DNA of 57,103 bases, taken from Pseudohalioglobus lutimaris. GTDB taxonomy: Bacteria; Pseudomonadota; Gammaproteobacteria; Pseudomonadales; Halieaceae. Location: the NCBI RefSeq assembly GCF_002866825.1, contig NZ_PKUS01000037.1, forward strand, positions 1 through 57,103. The letters run 5' to 3'. Below are positions 17,850-27,021 of this stretch, one piece after another. The notes under the pieces are model-generated. The model was not told where the DNA came from, searched no databases, and worked only from the letters and a program-made list of their open reading frames with translations. Positions within the stretch are counted from its first letter, which is position 1; each line of letters begins with the position of its first letter. Position numbers and translations under genes: made by a program.

Positions 17850-19571
17850 CTACGCCGCTGCGCTCCCAAGCGCCGTCCCCAGCTCGTGCTCAAACACGGT
17901 ACGCAGCTTCGCCACCGGCATATTGCCGGATTCCAGGTAGATGCGGTGGAATTCGCGGTCCTGCTCCAGCGCCGACAGTTTGTCTTTTGTCGCCGCCATA
18001 AAGTCGCGTTTCAGGTCCCACACCAGGCGGTTGCCCACCAGGTAGCTCAGGGGGTAGCCGCGCTCCTGTGAGTACCAGTTCAGCTCGCTCTGGGCCCGAC
18101 CCGGGGTGAAGCCGGTTGCGGCGATCAGCAGGCTGGCGGCGTTCACAAAAGGGTCTTCGCTGTCGGTGCTGACGTCATAGCCGATATCCAGGTAAGACGT
18201 GTCACCGGTCATAAAGTACAGGTCAATGCCGACCCGGGCGCCGATACGACTCAGGTCCAGCTTGGTAACAAAGCGCGCTTCATCGGTCAGCTCGCCCATC
18301 AGGCCCTGGTCCAGCACGTAGTCCTCCAGCATGGTGGTCCAGCCTTCGGCGTGCTCGTTGGCGTTGAAGGTGCGGCGCACGATAGACGCGTGCATGGTGG
18401 CAGTCGCCAGCTGCAGGTGGTGCCCGGGAATACCCTCGTGCACCATCATCAGCGGAATACCCAGCTCTGTGTGTTCAGCCAGCAGCTCCTGGCTGAGCGT
18501 GAGGTAGACCATGCTGGTGCGCGTACCCTCGCGCAACGCCGGCGGTGGCATCATGGCGCCAGCCGGTATCATCGGCCGCATGAAGCCCGGTGTCTGGATG
18601 ATATTCATGGACTGGCCGTCGGGTATGGGGAACAGCTCGCGCTCTTTCACGAAGGTTTCCAGTTCCGCCGCCACCTGTTTATAGCGGGTGATTACCTGTT
18701 CGAAATCACCCCCTTCTACTTTCACCGCATGGGCCTCGGCCAGGTAAGTCTGCAGTTGCTGTGCAGTGGTGGCCGGGTCCAGCCCATACTTTTCTACCAG
18801 TTTTTCCCGCAGCGACTCGATCTGGTTGCGCGTGCTGCTAACGAACTCCCGCGCCACCTGGTGAATATCTTCCAGCGAGAGTTCTATGCCCTTGGAGGCG
18901 ACAATAGACTCCGCCGCGTCGCGCCCGATGTGGAAGTGGGTGGTGGTGGGCAGTTGTTTCAACTGCGCCTGGTATTGCGCTATCGCCTGGTTGGCTGTGT
19001 CTATGGCCGCGCCCAGTTCATCCAGCTGCGCATAGGACTCGTCGCGTGCCCAGTCGAGAATGCTGGCGAAGAACTCGGGCAGCCCGGCAATGGACTCACA
19101 GTCTATGTCCACCCAGCGGGCGACTGGGGTATCCAGCCTGCCCAGCATGGCTTGCAGGTAGGCGGGTACTTTTTGCAGGCGCGCCAGAATGTTATCCAGG
19201 CGGTTTTGTGCAGGGCGTGGGTCCAGGGTCACCAGGAAAAAGATGCCGGAACTTATCTCCTCGCCCGCATCGGGCAATTGCTGCGCCTGCAGCCTGCCGT
19301 TGAAGGTCAGGCTGGCATCCTGTGCATACTGGCGCGCTGTCAGGGCGATCAGCTGGGTGTCCAGCTGCTGGTGGAAGTCAGTCAGGCTGGGGTAAAGTGC
19401 CTCGGCCTGCGCCACGATTTGTTCAGCCTGGCGCTGCAGTGCAGAGAGCGCGGCCAGGGAAGGGTCCGGCAGATCATCCAGTTTTTGCTCAACACCCATC
19501 TCAACGCAGGTGTTGGGGTTTTCCAGCAGCAGTTCCAGGTAGGCGTCGCCCAGTTGTTGGAATTGACTCAT
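17850..19571 (-). CDS. DUF885 zinc metallopeptidase-like protein
   Basis: A 573-residue largely helical protein of the DUF885 family. The metal-binding motif HEGIPGHHLQ lies around residue 380, followed by NEHAEGWTTMLEDYV, which carries the third-ligand Glu region, and RIGARVGIDLYF. These are gluzincin-like features, so peptidase activity is likely, though the natural substrate is not known. There is no signal peptide, which is unusual because many DUF885 proteins are exported; this copy should be cytoplasmic. GGAG lies 9 bases before the ATG. It is transcribed convergently with the DUF3604 gene. Confidence 0.87.
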   Translation of the reverse strand: MSQFQQLGDAYLELLLENPNTCVEMGVEQKLDDLPDPSLAALSALQRQAEQIVAQAEALYPSLTDFHQQLDTQLIALTARQYAQDASLTFNGRLQAQQLPDAGEEISSGIFFLVTLDPRPAQNRLDNILARLQKVPAYLQAMLGRLDTPVARWVDIDCESIAGLPEFFASILDWARDESYAQLDELGAAIDTANQAIAQYQAQLKQLPTTTHFHIGRDAAESIVASKGIELSLEDIHQVAREFVSSTRNQIESLREKLVEKYGLDPATTAQQLQTYLAEAHAVKVEGGDFEQVITRYKQVAAELETFVKERELFPIPDGQSMNIIQTPGFMRPMIPAGAMMPPPALREGTRTSMVYLTLSQELLAEHTELGIPLMMVHEGIPGHHLQLATATMHASIVRRTFNANEHAEGWTTMLEDYVLDQGLMGELTDEARFVTKLDLSRIGARVGIDLYFMTGDTSYLDIGYDVSTDSEDPFVNAASLLIAATGFTPGRAQSELNWYSQERGYPLSYLVGNRLVWDLKRDFMAATKDKLSALEQDREFHRIYLESGNMPVAKLRTVFEHELGTALGSAAA

Positions 19572-19822
19572 TGCTCGCTACTCCAGGTTGGTGTCAACGC
19601 GCCCATACTAGTGCGCTAACATGGATAAATACAGTGCTGGCCGCTACGGCCATGCCCTGTGGCGTGGCCAGTGCGTCAATGCCCGTTTGCCCGCCGTATT
19701 GGGCTACACTTGTGAACAATGACTGAGGTTAGTGACAGAAGGTTGATGCGATGATGGAAAAGGCAATATTCATGGGCGCGCTGGCAACCTGCCCTACGCG
19801 GGAGAAAACCAGAATTTCCGGC

Positions 19823-20188
19823 ATGGCATTGCAGCGCGCATCCCTGGTTACGGTACTGACCCTGGCGTTGGGTGCGTGTACCACCACCGACGAGATTATT
19901 ATCGACAAGCAGGGCGTGGACATGTCGCGCTATGACCAGGACCTGGCTGAGTGCAAAACTTACGCCAGTGAGGTGAAAACAGGGAACAAGGCAGCCAAGG
20001 GCGCGGTGTCCGGCGCGGTGGTGGGGGGTTTGATCGGCGCCGCCGTGGGCAATAGCAGGGACGCTCAGCGCGCTGCCGGCGCGGGCGCCGTTACCGGCGG
20101 TGCGCGCGGCGTGAGAGAAGGCGAGCAAACCGAAATACAGGTGGTAAAACGTTGCTTGATTGGTCGCGGGTACCGGGTGCTCAACTGA
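19823..20188 (+). CDS. Glycine-zipper outer-membrane lipoprotein
   Basis: From the ATG at 19823 the product has 121 residues and a model lipoprotein signal with lipobox LGAC (Cys19). An ATG at 19751 has a better-placed AAGG but would add 24 residues ahead of the signal, so I prefer the inner start. The mature part has an acidic segment with Cys (LAECKTYASEV), then a glycine-zipper helix (GAVSGAVVGGLIGAAVGN and AGAGAVTGGARG) as in OmpA-associated SlyB/17-kDa-antigen-like lipoproteins, and ends with KRCLIGRGYRVLN. The two cysteines may pair. Likely a small structural envelope lipoprotein. Confidence 0.8.
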   Translation: MALQRASLVTVLTLALGACTTTDEIIIDKQGVDMSRYDQDLAECKTYASEVKTGNKAAKGAVSGAVVGGLIGAAVGNSRDAQRAAGAGAVTGGARGVREGEQTEIQVVKRCLIGRGYRVLN

Positions 20189-20208
20189 CCTGCAAGCAAC
20201 GCTGGCCA

Positions 20209-20331
20209 TCACTTAAGGGCCTGGACTCCGGTAGCCACCGCGACGGCCCTGGGTTCGTCGGCAACAGCGATCTTCGCGCCGATCAGTCCACACATGATCG
20301 CGACAAAAACAAACGGTACAAACTTCTTCAT
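20209..20331 (-). CDS. 40-residue secreted peptide
   Basis: A complete small gene. AAAGGAG lies a few bases before the ATG at 20331, and TGA is at 20209-20211. The product begins MKKFVPFVFVAIMCGLIG, continues AKIAVA and then DEPRAVAVATGVQALK. The basic start, hydrophobic core and AVA-DE junction make a good signal peptide, leaving about 16 mature residues, or a membrane-anchored peptide if uncleaved. It lies on the minus strand between the glycine-zipper lipoprotein and the reductase gene. I do not recognise a family. The ideal ribosome site and export signal argue against chance. Confidence 0.7.
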   Translation of the reverse strand: MKKFVPFVFVAIMCGLIGAKIAVADEPRAVAVATGVQALK

Positions 20332-20539
20332 AACACTCTCCTTTGAGTCATTGCCCACCTTTCTGAGGCTTGCCCGTTATTCTGGGGCTTGAGCCGTCGA
20401 TAAAGCATTGCCACGCGCGACATGTGCATGGCACGCAGCGACAGTGTCTCTGCCAGGAACAAAGGAAAGCGTAATTTAATTGCAGGGAGCCGAAGCTCCT
20501 TACTTCACGTACCATAGGCAATTTTCCAGGGACAAGATC

Positions 20540-21763
20540 ATGCGTGACTACGATATCGTGCTGTTCGGAGCCAGTGGCTTCACCGGCCGCCTGGTGGCGG
20601 AATACCTGCTGGAGGCCTACGGCCAGGACAAGGGGCTGCGTTGGGCTATTGCCGGGCGCAACGAGGAAAAACTGAAGGTGCTTGCCCGGGAGTTGGGCGC
20701 GCCGAACCTGCCGGTGCTGGTAGCGGACAGCGACGACCCGCAGGCACTGGCCAGCCTGGCAGCCTGCACCACAGTGGTATGTACCACGGTAGGTCCCTAT
20801 GCACTCTACGGCAGCGCATTGGTCGCAGCCTGCGTTACTGCCGGTACGCATTACTGCGACCTCACCGGCGAAGTGCACTGGATGCGTGAAATGATCGGTC
20901 GGCATGAGGCCGCGGCAGTCGCCAGCGGCGCCCGCATCGTGCACACCTGCGGTTTCGACAGCATTCCCTCTGACCTCGGCACCCTGTTCCTGCAACAGGC
21001 CATGCTGGCTGAACACGGCGTGCCCGCGCAGGAGGTCAAGCTGCGGGTCAAACGCTTCAGTGGAGCCTTCAGTGGCGGCACGGTAGCGAGCATGATTAAC
21101 ATGATGGAAGAGGCCGGCAAGGACAAGAGTTTGCGCAAGGTCATGGCCGACCCCTATGCGCTGCTGCCCAGGGGAAGTCATCGAGGCGACGACCGCAATG
21201 ACCAGACCGGTGCCGTTTACGACTATCACTTTGGGCGCTGGACGCTGCCCTTTGTTATGGCGGCAATCAACACCAGGGTAGTCCGGCGTAGCAATGCGCT
21301 ACTGGGCTTTCCCTACGGGGAAGACTTCGCCTATAGCGAGGCGATGCTGGCGCCCAGGCACCAGGGCCGGGTGGCAGCCAAGTTATCTGCGCTGGCCATG
21401 ACTGCAGGCACTGTATCCCTGGCGATACCGCCGCTGCGTGCCGTGGCGAAGAAGTTTCTACCCGCTCCCGGCGAGGGGCCAGACAGGGAGCAGCGTGAAA
21501 AAGGCTTCTTTGATATCTACCTCTATGGCGTTCACCCCGACGATGGTGACAAGGACCTGATTGCCCGCGTTACCGGCGATCGCGACCCGGGCTACGGCTC
21601 CACCTCAAAGATGCTGGCAGAGGCCGCCGTCTGCCTGGCAATGGATGAACTGGATTGCGATGGCGGCTTCTGGACGCCGGCGTCGGCGATGGGCGAGACG
21701 CTGATACAGCGGTTGGAAGAAAGCGCCGGGCTGACCTTTACCCTGGAAGACGCTACGCCGTGA
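20540..21763 (+). CDS. Saccharopine dehydrogenase-like NAD(P) reductase
   Basis: A 407-residue cytoplasmic protein. The Rossmann fold opens with YDIVLFGASGFTGRLVAEYL, followed by WAIAGRNEEKL and VVCTTVGPYALYG, and CDLTGEVHWMREMI, all typical of the saccharopine dehydrogenase/trans-acting enoyl reductase family. Proteins of this type reduce lipid-linked double bonds in mycobacteria; the bacterial marine members are mostly uncharacterised. The ATG at 20540 has AGGGA upstream. An acyl-CoA dehydrogenase follows after 38 bases in the same direction, so a lipid-related role is likely. It is not lysine biosynthesis: no other such gene is near. Confidence 0.88.
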   Translation: MRDYDIVLFGASGFTGRLVAEYLLEAYGQDKGLRWAIAGRNEEKLKVLARELGAPNLPVLVADSDDPQALASLAACTTVVCTTVGPYALYGSALVAACVTAGTHYCDLTGEVHWMREMIGRHEAAAVASGARIVHTCGFDSIPSDLGTLFLQQAMLAEHGVPAQEVKLRVKRFSGAFSGGTVASMINMMEEAGKDKSLRKVMADPYALLPRGSHRGDDRNDQTGAVYDYHFGRWTLPFVMAAINTRVVRRSNALLGFPYGEDFAYSEAMLAPRHQGRVAAKLSALAMTAGTVSLAIPPLRAVAKKFLPAPGEGPDREQREKGFFDIYLYGVHPDDGDKDLIARVTGDRDPGYGSTSKMLAEAAVCLAMDELDCDGGFWTPASAMGETLIQRLEESAGLTFTLEDATP

Positions 21764-21801
21764 AGGGCGAAGTGCCAGGATTAACAAGAGGATAACCATG
21801 T

Positions 21802-23067
21802 ATGGATTTTACTATTCCAGAAGATATCGCGAATTTTCTAGGTGAACTGGACGCGTTCATCGAGGCCAGCATCAAGCCGCTAGAGCAAGCCGGCGATAAT
21901 ATGCGCTTCTTCGATCATCGCCGGGAAGATGCCCGCACCGACTGGGAGCGTGACGGCCTGCCCAATGCCCAGTGGGAGGCACTGCTTCACCAGGCCAAGC
22001 AGCTCGCTATCGAGGCCGGCGTGTTCAGCTATCCCTTTCCCGCGGAGCACGGCGGGCGCAATGGCAGTAACCTGGGCATGGCCATTATTCGCGAGCACCT
22101 GGCTGCCCGGGGCCTGGGTCTGCACAACGACCTGCAGAACGAGCACTCCATTGTGGGGAACAACATTGCTCTGCTGCTGATGCTGGAATACGGCACCGAT
22201 GAGCAGAAGGCCCAGTGGCTGCCCGGATTGAAAGACGCCACCCAGGGTTTCGCCTTTGGCATTACCGAGCCGGAGCACGGCTCGGATGCGACCTGGATGG
22301 AAACCGTCGCGGTAAGGGACGGTGATGACTGGGTCATCAATGGGGAGAAAACCTGGAACACGGGGGTGCACATTGCGCACGCCGACATGGTGATGGCCCG
22401 CACCTCTGGCGAACCGGGCGATGCGCGCGGCATCACCGCCTTCCTGGTACCCATGGACACCGCCGGGTTGAACGTTGAGGAGTACCTGTGGACTTTCAAT
22501 ATGCCCTCGGACCACGCACGCGTGAGTTTCACCGACGTGCGCGTCCCCGACTCGGCGATATTTGCCGGCGAAGGCAGGGGTCTGCAGGTGGTGCAGCATT
22601 TCTTCAACGAAAACCGTATCCGCCAGGCGGCTTCCAGTCTGGGTGCAGCCCAGTACTGCGTGAACGAGGCGGTGAGGTACGCAGGGGAGCGCAAGCCTTT
22701 CGGCAAACCCCTGTCGAGTAACCAGGGCATTCAGTTCCCGCTGGTTGATTTGCAGACGCGTTGTGAAATGCTGCGTGCGTTAATCCACAAGACTGCCTGG
22801 CTTATGGATCGCGATGGCGCCTTCTCGGTCTCCGATAAGGTGTCGATGTGCAACTACCAGGCAAATCGACTCTGTTGCGAGGCCGCCGATACGGCCATGC
22901 AGGTGCATGGCGGCATGGGCTATTCACGTTACAAACCCTTTGAGCATATTTACCGCCATCACCGGCGCTACCGCATCACCGAGGGCACCGACGAAATACA
23001 GATGCGCCGGATAGCAGGCTACATGTTTGGCTTTATGCAACAGCAAAAGCCCAAGGGCGTCAGTTGA
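21802..23067 (+). CDS. Acyl-CoA dehydrogenase
   Basis: A 421-residue FAD enzyme that oxidises acyl-CoA to the enoyl-CoA. Family landmarks are FGITEPEHGSDAT (FAD/substrate strand), WVINGEKTWNTGVHIA, and the C-terminal helical part AMQVHGGMGYSRYKPFEHIYRHHRRYRITEGTDEI (given here as landmarks). It resembles ACAD10/11-type long or branched-chain dehydrogenases. GAGG precedes the ATG. Its stop overlaps the start of the kinase gene by one base (TGATG), and this dehydrogenase plus phosphotransferase pair matches the fused halves of ACAD10, implying joint action on 4-hydroxyacyl or related substrates. The substrate chain cannot be read from sequence. Confidence 0.92.
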   Translation: MDFTIPEDIANFLGELDAFIEASIKPLEQAGDNMRFFDHRREDARTDWERDGLPNAQWEALLHQAKQLAIEAGVFSYPFPAEHGGRNGSNLGMAIIREHLAARGLGLHNDLQNEHSIVGNNIALLLMLEYGTDEQKAQWLPGLKDATQGFAFGITEPEHGSDATWMETVAVRDGDDWVINGEKTWNTGVHIAHADMVMARTSGEPGDARGITAFLVPMDTAGLNVEEYLWTFNMPSDHARVSFTDVRVPDSAIFAGEGRGLQVVQHFFNENRIRQAASSLGAAQYCVNEAVRYAGERKPFGKPLSSNQGIQFPLVDLQTRCEMLRALIHKTAWLMDRDGAFSVSDKVSMCNYQANRLCCEAADTAMQVHGGMGYSRYKPFEHIYRHHRRYRITEGTDEIQMRRIAGYMFGFMQQQKPKGVS

Positions 23068-24455
23068 TGCCTGCTGGCGATGGTTTTAACGCCGCTCTGG
23101 AAGCGATGTTAGGTACTGAGGTCGCGGGCTTTCGTGAACTGAAGGAATGCCAGCAACTCACCGCCGGAGCCAGCCAGCAAACGTTTCGAATCCTGGTCGA
23201 TACTGCCAGCGGAGACGCCCAGTTTGCGCTGCGCCGCTGCCCCCCGACCCTGGAAGGCGGGCCCAGCCTTGGCCAGATTGACCTGGCAACGGAGGCGTAC
23301 CTGCTGCAGCGCTCGGCCGAGGCCGGGATTCCGGTCCCCGCAGTTGTACACGTGCTGGAGGAAGGTGACGGTCTGGGCAATGGCTTCCTCATGGAGTGGC
23401 TGCAGGGCGAAACGCTGGGCCAACGTATTGTGCGATCCGAGTCGCTTGCACAGATCAGGCCTCAGCTGGCGCGCCAGTGCGGTGAAATTCTCGCCCGGCT
23501 GCATGCGATAGAGGTCGATGCCAATCTGGCCGGGCAGTTGCCCGGAGTCGCGCCTGCGGTACTGGTGCAGGAGACGTGGGATTGGTACCAGGCACTGAAC
23601 CTGCCGGCTCCGATGATCGATTTCAGCGCGCGCTGGCTGCTCGAGAACTTGCCGGTCAGCTCGCGCAAGACGCTGGTGCATGGCGACTTTCGCAACGGCA
23701 ACCTGATGATCGATAACAACGGTGTGCGTGCGGTACTGGACTGGGAGCTCGCCCATATCGGTGATCCGGTGCGCGACCTCGGCTGGCTCTGCGTCAACTC
23801 ATGGCGGTTCGGCCAGGTTGAACGGCCTGTAGGCGGGTTTGGAACAACGGCAGACCTGCTGGCGGGCTACGAGGCGGTGTCCGGTATTCGAGTCAGTGAG
23901 GAGGAATTACGGTTCTGGCAGATTTTCGGCTCGTTCTGGTGGTCGGTCTCCACACTGCAAATGGCGGCAACCTGGCGTACCGGCCATACCCCCAGTCTGG
24001 AGCGCCCGGTAATAGGCAGGCGCTCCTCCGAGGCGCAGATGGACTGTGTGAACCTGCTGTTTCCCGGTGAATTCGAACTGCCGGCGGCGACTGAGCTGGA
24101 CCAGGGCACACAGCTGCCCATGCCCGCTGAATTGCTGGAAGGCGTCAGAACTTTTCTGCAGGAGCAGGTTGCGGCGAACGAAAACAAGCACTTCTCCTTC
24201 CTCGCTAAAGTCGCGGCGAATTCACTGGGTATTGCACAGCGCGAATTCCTGTTCGGCCCTGCACTCGCCGAGGCGGAACACGGCAGGCTGCAGGCCCTGC
24301 TGGGTGACGGCTCACTCGACGAACTGCGCTGGAAGTTGGTGAATGAATTGCGCGGCGGACTATCCCTGGATACCGACGCCCTCGCAGAGCACCTGCGGCA
24401 GACGGTGGCCGGGCAATTGAGTATTGATCAGCCCGGATACACGGCATTGCGCTGA
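23067..24455 (+). CDS. ACAD10-type phosphotransferase (APH fold)
   Basis: A 462-residue kinase-like protein. The N-terminal 330 residues form an aminoglycoside-phosphotransferase/choline-kinase fold with the catalytic loop LVHGDFRNGNLMIDN and metal-binding VLDWELAHIGDP. The C-terminal 120 residues are helical (FLQEQVAANENKHFSFLAKV ... REFLFGP), an extension seen in the ACAD10-like branch. Translation starts at ATG 23067 inside the stop of the dehydrogenase gene, so the two are coupled. In ACAD10 the kinase phosphorylates 4-hydroxyacyl-CoA before dehydrogenation; the same role here is inference from the pairing. Antibiotic resistance is unlikely. Confidence 0.88.
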   Translation: MPAGDGFNAALEAMLGTEVAGFRELKECQQLTAGASQQTFRILVDTASGDAQFALRRCPPTLEGGPSLGQIDLATEAYLLQRSAEAGIPVPAVVHVLEEGDGLGNGFLMEWLQGETLGQRIVRSESLAQIRPQLARQCGEILARLHAIEVDANLAGQLPGVAPAVLVQETWDWYQALNLPAPMIDFSARWLLENLPVSSRKTLVHGDFRNGNLMIDNNGVRAVLDWELAHIGDPVRDLGWLCVNSWRFGQVERPVGGFGTTADLLAGYEAVSGIRVSEEELRFWQIFGSFWWSVSTLQMAATWRTGHTPSLERPVIGRRSSEAQMDCVNLLFPGEFELPAATELDQGTQLPMPAELLEGVRTFLQEQVAANENKHFSFLAKVAANSLGIAQREFLFGPALAEAEHGRLQALLGDGSLDELRWKLVNELRGGLSLDTDALAEHLRQTVAGQLSIDQPGYTALR

Positions 24456-24459
24456 GCGC

Positions 24460-24475
24460 GGCACCGGCCGGTGCC
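24460..24475. repeat. Perfect 16-bp GC palindrome after the kinase gene
   Basis: GGCACCGG followed directly by CCGGTGCC, five bases after the kinase stop. It can form a hairpin but no T-tract follows. It may separate the convergent transcripts of the kinase and membrane-protein genes. Confidence 0.45.
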
Positions 24476-24515
24476 AGACCCTCGCTCACCCTGTCGTTGG
24501 GAGGCCAGGATCAGG

Positions 24516-24965
24516 TTAGGAGCTCACCGCCGGCGGGCGGCTCAGCCGGTGATAAACGTATCCGCCCAGCGCGCCGGCCAGGCCCTGTCCGATGAGTCCC
24601 GCGAGGGTGCGGGTCACCGCGATACCGGATACGCCCAACACTGACTTCAAAATAACGTGCAACGCCACCACGGCAACGAAGCCTGCAAGGGTGAACAGTA
24701 GAGCCCGCCGCGACGGGATCAAGCGGGCCAGTTGCGCGGCCACGGGCAGCGCTATCAAGAAGGCGACCAGCAGCATCAGCAGGTAGCTGGATGCCATGCC
24801 GATGATGTCGTGCCAGGTGGCCCCCAGCCGCTGGGCAAACGAAACCTCCAGGCCAAAGGATTGCACGGTTGCCAGTATCGTCTGGGTAAAGAGAATGCTC
24901 GCCAGCAGGTAAGCGATAACTACCGCTGCCAAGAAAGCTTTGAGTAGGCGCAGCATACAGTTCAT
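24516..24965 (-). CDS. Four-span membrane protein, unknown function
   Basis: A 149-residue protein made almost wholly of four hydrophobic helices: about residues 6-30, 57-78, 86-108 and 117-138 (the last Gly/Ala-rich, LAGLIGQGLAGALGGYVYH). The charge pattern (RLLK at the start, RLIPSRR after helix 2, HRLSRPP at the end) fits an inner-membrane protein with cytoplasmic ends. An ATG at 24956 is an alternative start. It is divergent from the sugar dehydrogenase, and the two share a short promoter region. No family recognised. Confidence 0.7.
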   Translation of the reverse strand: MNCMLRLLKAFLAAVVIAYLLASILFTQTILATVQSFGLEVSFAQRLGATWHDIIGMASSYLLMLLVAFLIALPVAAQLARLIPSRRALLFTLAGFVAVVALHVILKSVLGVSGIAVTRTLAGLIGQGLAGALGGYVYHRLSRPPAVSS

Positions 24966-24990
24966 CCGGGCTCTGAGTTGTGCCTATAAT
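24962..24990 (+). promoter_or_regulatory. Candidate promoter with perfect TATAAT
   Basis: TATAAT at 24985-24990 lies about 29 bases before the ATG of the sugar dehydrogenase, in the short divergent gap. A TG two bases further upstream gives partial extended -10 character. The -35 region is poor and would fall inside the divergent gene's first codons. Confidence 0.4.
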
Positions 24991-25018
24991 GACGGACAAC
25001 TGATAAAAGGAAAAGGCG

Positions 25019-26122
25019 ATGAATCATTGTCTGGCCAGGCCATTTAAGAGGCTCGTTGCTGCGGTCGCGCTTTTCTGCCTGGCCGGAGCGGTGTTGGCAG
25101 CCGACTATGAGCTGACAACGGTTGCCCGGGATATGGATGAGCCCTGGTCCGTGGCACAACTGCCCGATGGTGAATTCCTGGTGACATTGCGAGGCGGTAA
25201 GCTGCTGCGCATAAGCGAGGGGGGTGCTGCCACCGACGTTCAGGGCGCGCCGGAAACCTACTATGCCGGCCAGGGGGGGTACTTCGATATCCTGCTGCAC
25301 CCTGATTTCAGTAGCAATCACACCGTATACCTCGCTTATGCCCATGGCACACCAGAAGCCAACGGCACGGCGATCATGAAAGCCACATTGGCAGGCGACC
25401 GTCTTGAAAATGCGCAGCAGATTTTGCTGGTATCGCCGCTGAAAAATACACCACAACACTACGGCGGCAAGATGCTGTTCCTGCCTGATGGCACGCTGTT
25501 ACTGACCACGGGTGAGGGTTTTGAATACCGGGAAGATGCCCAGGACCGCGAGAGCGAGCTGGGTAAGATACTGCGTATCAACGACGACGGCAGCGTCCCT
25601 GGCGACAACCCCTTCACTGGTGAGAACAGCTCCCGGGTCTGGACCTATGGCCACCGCAACCCACAGGGGCTTGCGCTGGATGACACTACTGGCACTGTCT
25701 ACATGCATGAGCACGGGCCGCGAGGCGGCGATGAAATCAATGTGGTCAAAGCCGGCAGCAATTACGGCTGGCCGGCAGTCACCTACGGAGTGGACTATAG
25801 CGGTGCTTATGTGTCGCCATTCACAGAAGCAGAGGGCATGACACAGCCCCTGCTGTATTGGGTGCCCAGCATTGCACCTTCGGGGATGGCCATGTACTCA
25901 GGCGAGCACTTTCCGCAGTGGCAGGGCGACCTTTTTATTGGTGCGCTTGTCGATGAAGAAGTGCGCCGGGTCGATCTGGAAAACGGCGAGGTCGTGGGAC
26001 AGGAATCGTTGTTCGCCGAGCTTGAATCCCGCATTCGTGACGTGCGTATGGGTACAGATGGACACCTCTATATCCTGACTGACGGTAGTGACGGGCAGTT
26101 AATCCGCGTTGCGCCTCTGTAA
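25019..26122 (+). CDS. PQQ-dependent sugar dehydrogenase-like protein
   Basis: A 367-residue exported protein of the glucose/sorbosone dehydrogenase (Asd/YliI) family, a six-bladed beta-propeller. A signal peptide ends in VLA-AD. Landmarks are MDEPWSVAQLPDGEFLVTLR, LLTTGEGFEYREDAQD, VWTYGHRNPQGLALD, MHEHGPRGGDEIN and NYGWPAVTYG, the usual PQQ- and calcium-site strands. It should oxidise sugars in the periplasm, feeding electrons to the respiratory chain. AAAAGG lies near the ATG. No PQQ biosynthesis gene is in the window, so the cofactor must be made elsewhere or taken up. Confidence 0.92.
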   Translation: MNHCLARPFKRLVAAVALFCLAGAVLAADYELTTVARDMDEPWSVAQLPDGEFLVTLRGGKLLRISEGGAATDVQGAPETYYAGQGGYFDILLHPDFSSNHTVYLAYAHGTPEANGTAIMKATLAGDRLENAQQILLVSPLKNTPQHYGGKMLFLPDGTLLLTTGEGFEYREDAQDRESELGKILRINDDGSVPGDNPFTGENSSRVWTYGHRNPQGLALDDTTGTVYMHEHGPRGGDEINVVKAGSNYGWPAVTYGVDYSGAYVSPFTEAEGMTQPLLYWVPSIAPSGMAMYSGEHFPQWQGDLFIGALVDEEVRRVDLENGEVVGQESLFAELESRIRDVRMGTDGHLYILTDGSDGQLIRVAPL

Positions 26123-26200
26123 CGCTACTTGAGAGAACCGGCGTATCATGATTACTATCTTTCAATCCCCACAACAAGTTAATGAACGAGGCCGGTGACA

Positions 26201-27016
26201 ATGACTGACCAGCAGACAAGCACAGAGCCCTATCTTTTAGCAACGCTAAGCAAAAACGTATTGTCGCTGACCTTGAACCGGCCCCGCCAGCGTAACCCCC
26301 TGTCCAGCCATATGATCGCAGCATTGAAAGCCGCTATTGAGGCTGCGAACGAGAATCCCCAGGTGCGGGTAGTCGTAATCAAGGGTTCAGGACCGGTGTT
26401 CAGCGCTGGCCACGACTTACGGGAAATGAGTCACAAGGAAGATGAGTCGAGGGAGGATCACGAGGCGCGAGTACGGCAAGTGCTGCTGGATTGTTCGCGG
26501 ATGATGCTGGCGATCCTTCATTCCCCTAAAGCGATAATAGCCAGCGTCCATGCCACGGCAACGGCTGCAGGATGCCAACTGGTATCGGCTTGTGACCTGG
26601 CCATCAGTAGCGAAGACGCGATGTTTTGCACGCCGGGGGTCAATATCGGTACCTTCTGCACCACACCGCTGGTGGGAGTAGGGCGCAATATTCATCGCAA
26701 GCACGCCATGGAACTCGCATTGACCGGAGATCTCTTTTCCGCCGAGGACGCCATGCGCTTCGGGCTCGTCAATCGTGTTGTGCCGGCGGCTGAGTTAGAA
26801 GAGCAGACCCTGGCCCTGGCGGAGAAGATAGCCTCCCGGTCTGCGCAGGGTATTCGTGCGGGCAAGGCGGCGTTCTACCGACAGATTGATATGCCGATTG
26901 AACAGGCTTTTGAGTACGCCAACGAATCCATGCTTGAAGCGCTGCTTTCGCCCGATGCGTCGGAAGGCACTCGTGCGTTTCTTGAAAAGCGGGCCCCTCA
27001 TTGGGGCGAGGCCTGA
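26201..27016 (+). CDS. Enoyl-CoA hydratase, ECHDC3-like
   Basis: A 271-residue crotonase-fold enzyme. Landmarks are [24 protein letters not shown] (first oxyanion-hole segment), [16 protein letters not shown] (second), and [13 protein letters not shown] and [26 protein letters not shown]. The FCTTP segment and the absence of the usual paired Glu resemble human ECHDC3, so hydratase activity may be modified. I use the ATG at 26201; a GTG two codons earlier is also open. It leads a tight three-gene set with a CoA-binding protein and PaaN, suggesting aromatic or acyl-CoA catabolism. Confidence 0.9.
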   Translation: MTDQQTSTEPYLLATLSKNVLSLTLNRPRQRNPLSSHMIAALKAAIEAANENPQVRVVVIKGSGPVFSAGHDLREMSHKEDESREDHEARVRQVLLDCSRMMLAILHSPKAIIASVHATATAAGCQLVSACDLAISSEDAMFCTPGVNIGTFCTTPLVGVGRNIHRKHAMELALTGDLFSAEDAMRFGLVNRVVPAAELEEQTLALAEKIASRSAQGIRAGKAAFYRQIDMPIEQAFEYANESMLEALLSPDASEGTRAFLEKRAPHWGEA

Positions 27017-27021
27017 CCGTT

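Noticed and set aside
18351-19619. Long plus-strand frame across the DUF885 gene
   Set aside because: Antisense shadow; the minus-strand protein has the HEGIPGHH motif and a ribosome site.
23067-24455. Aminoglycoside resistance gene
   Set aside because: The fold is shared, but the coupling to an acyl-CoA dehydrogenase and the C-terminal extension fit ACAD10-type kinases.
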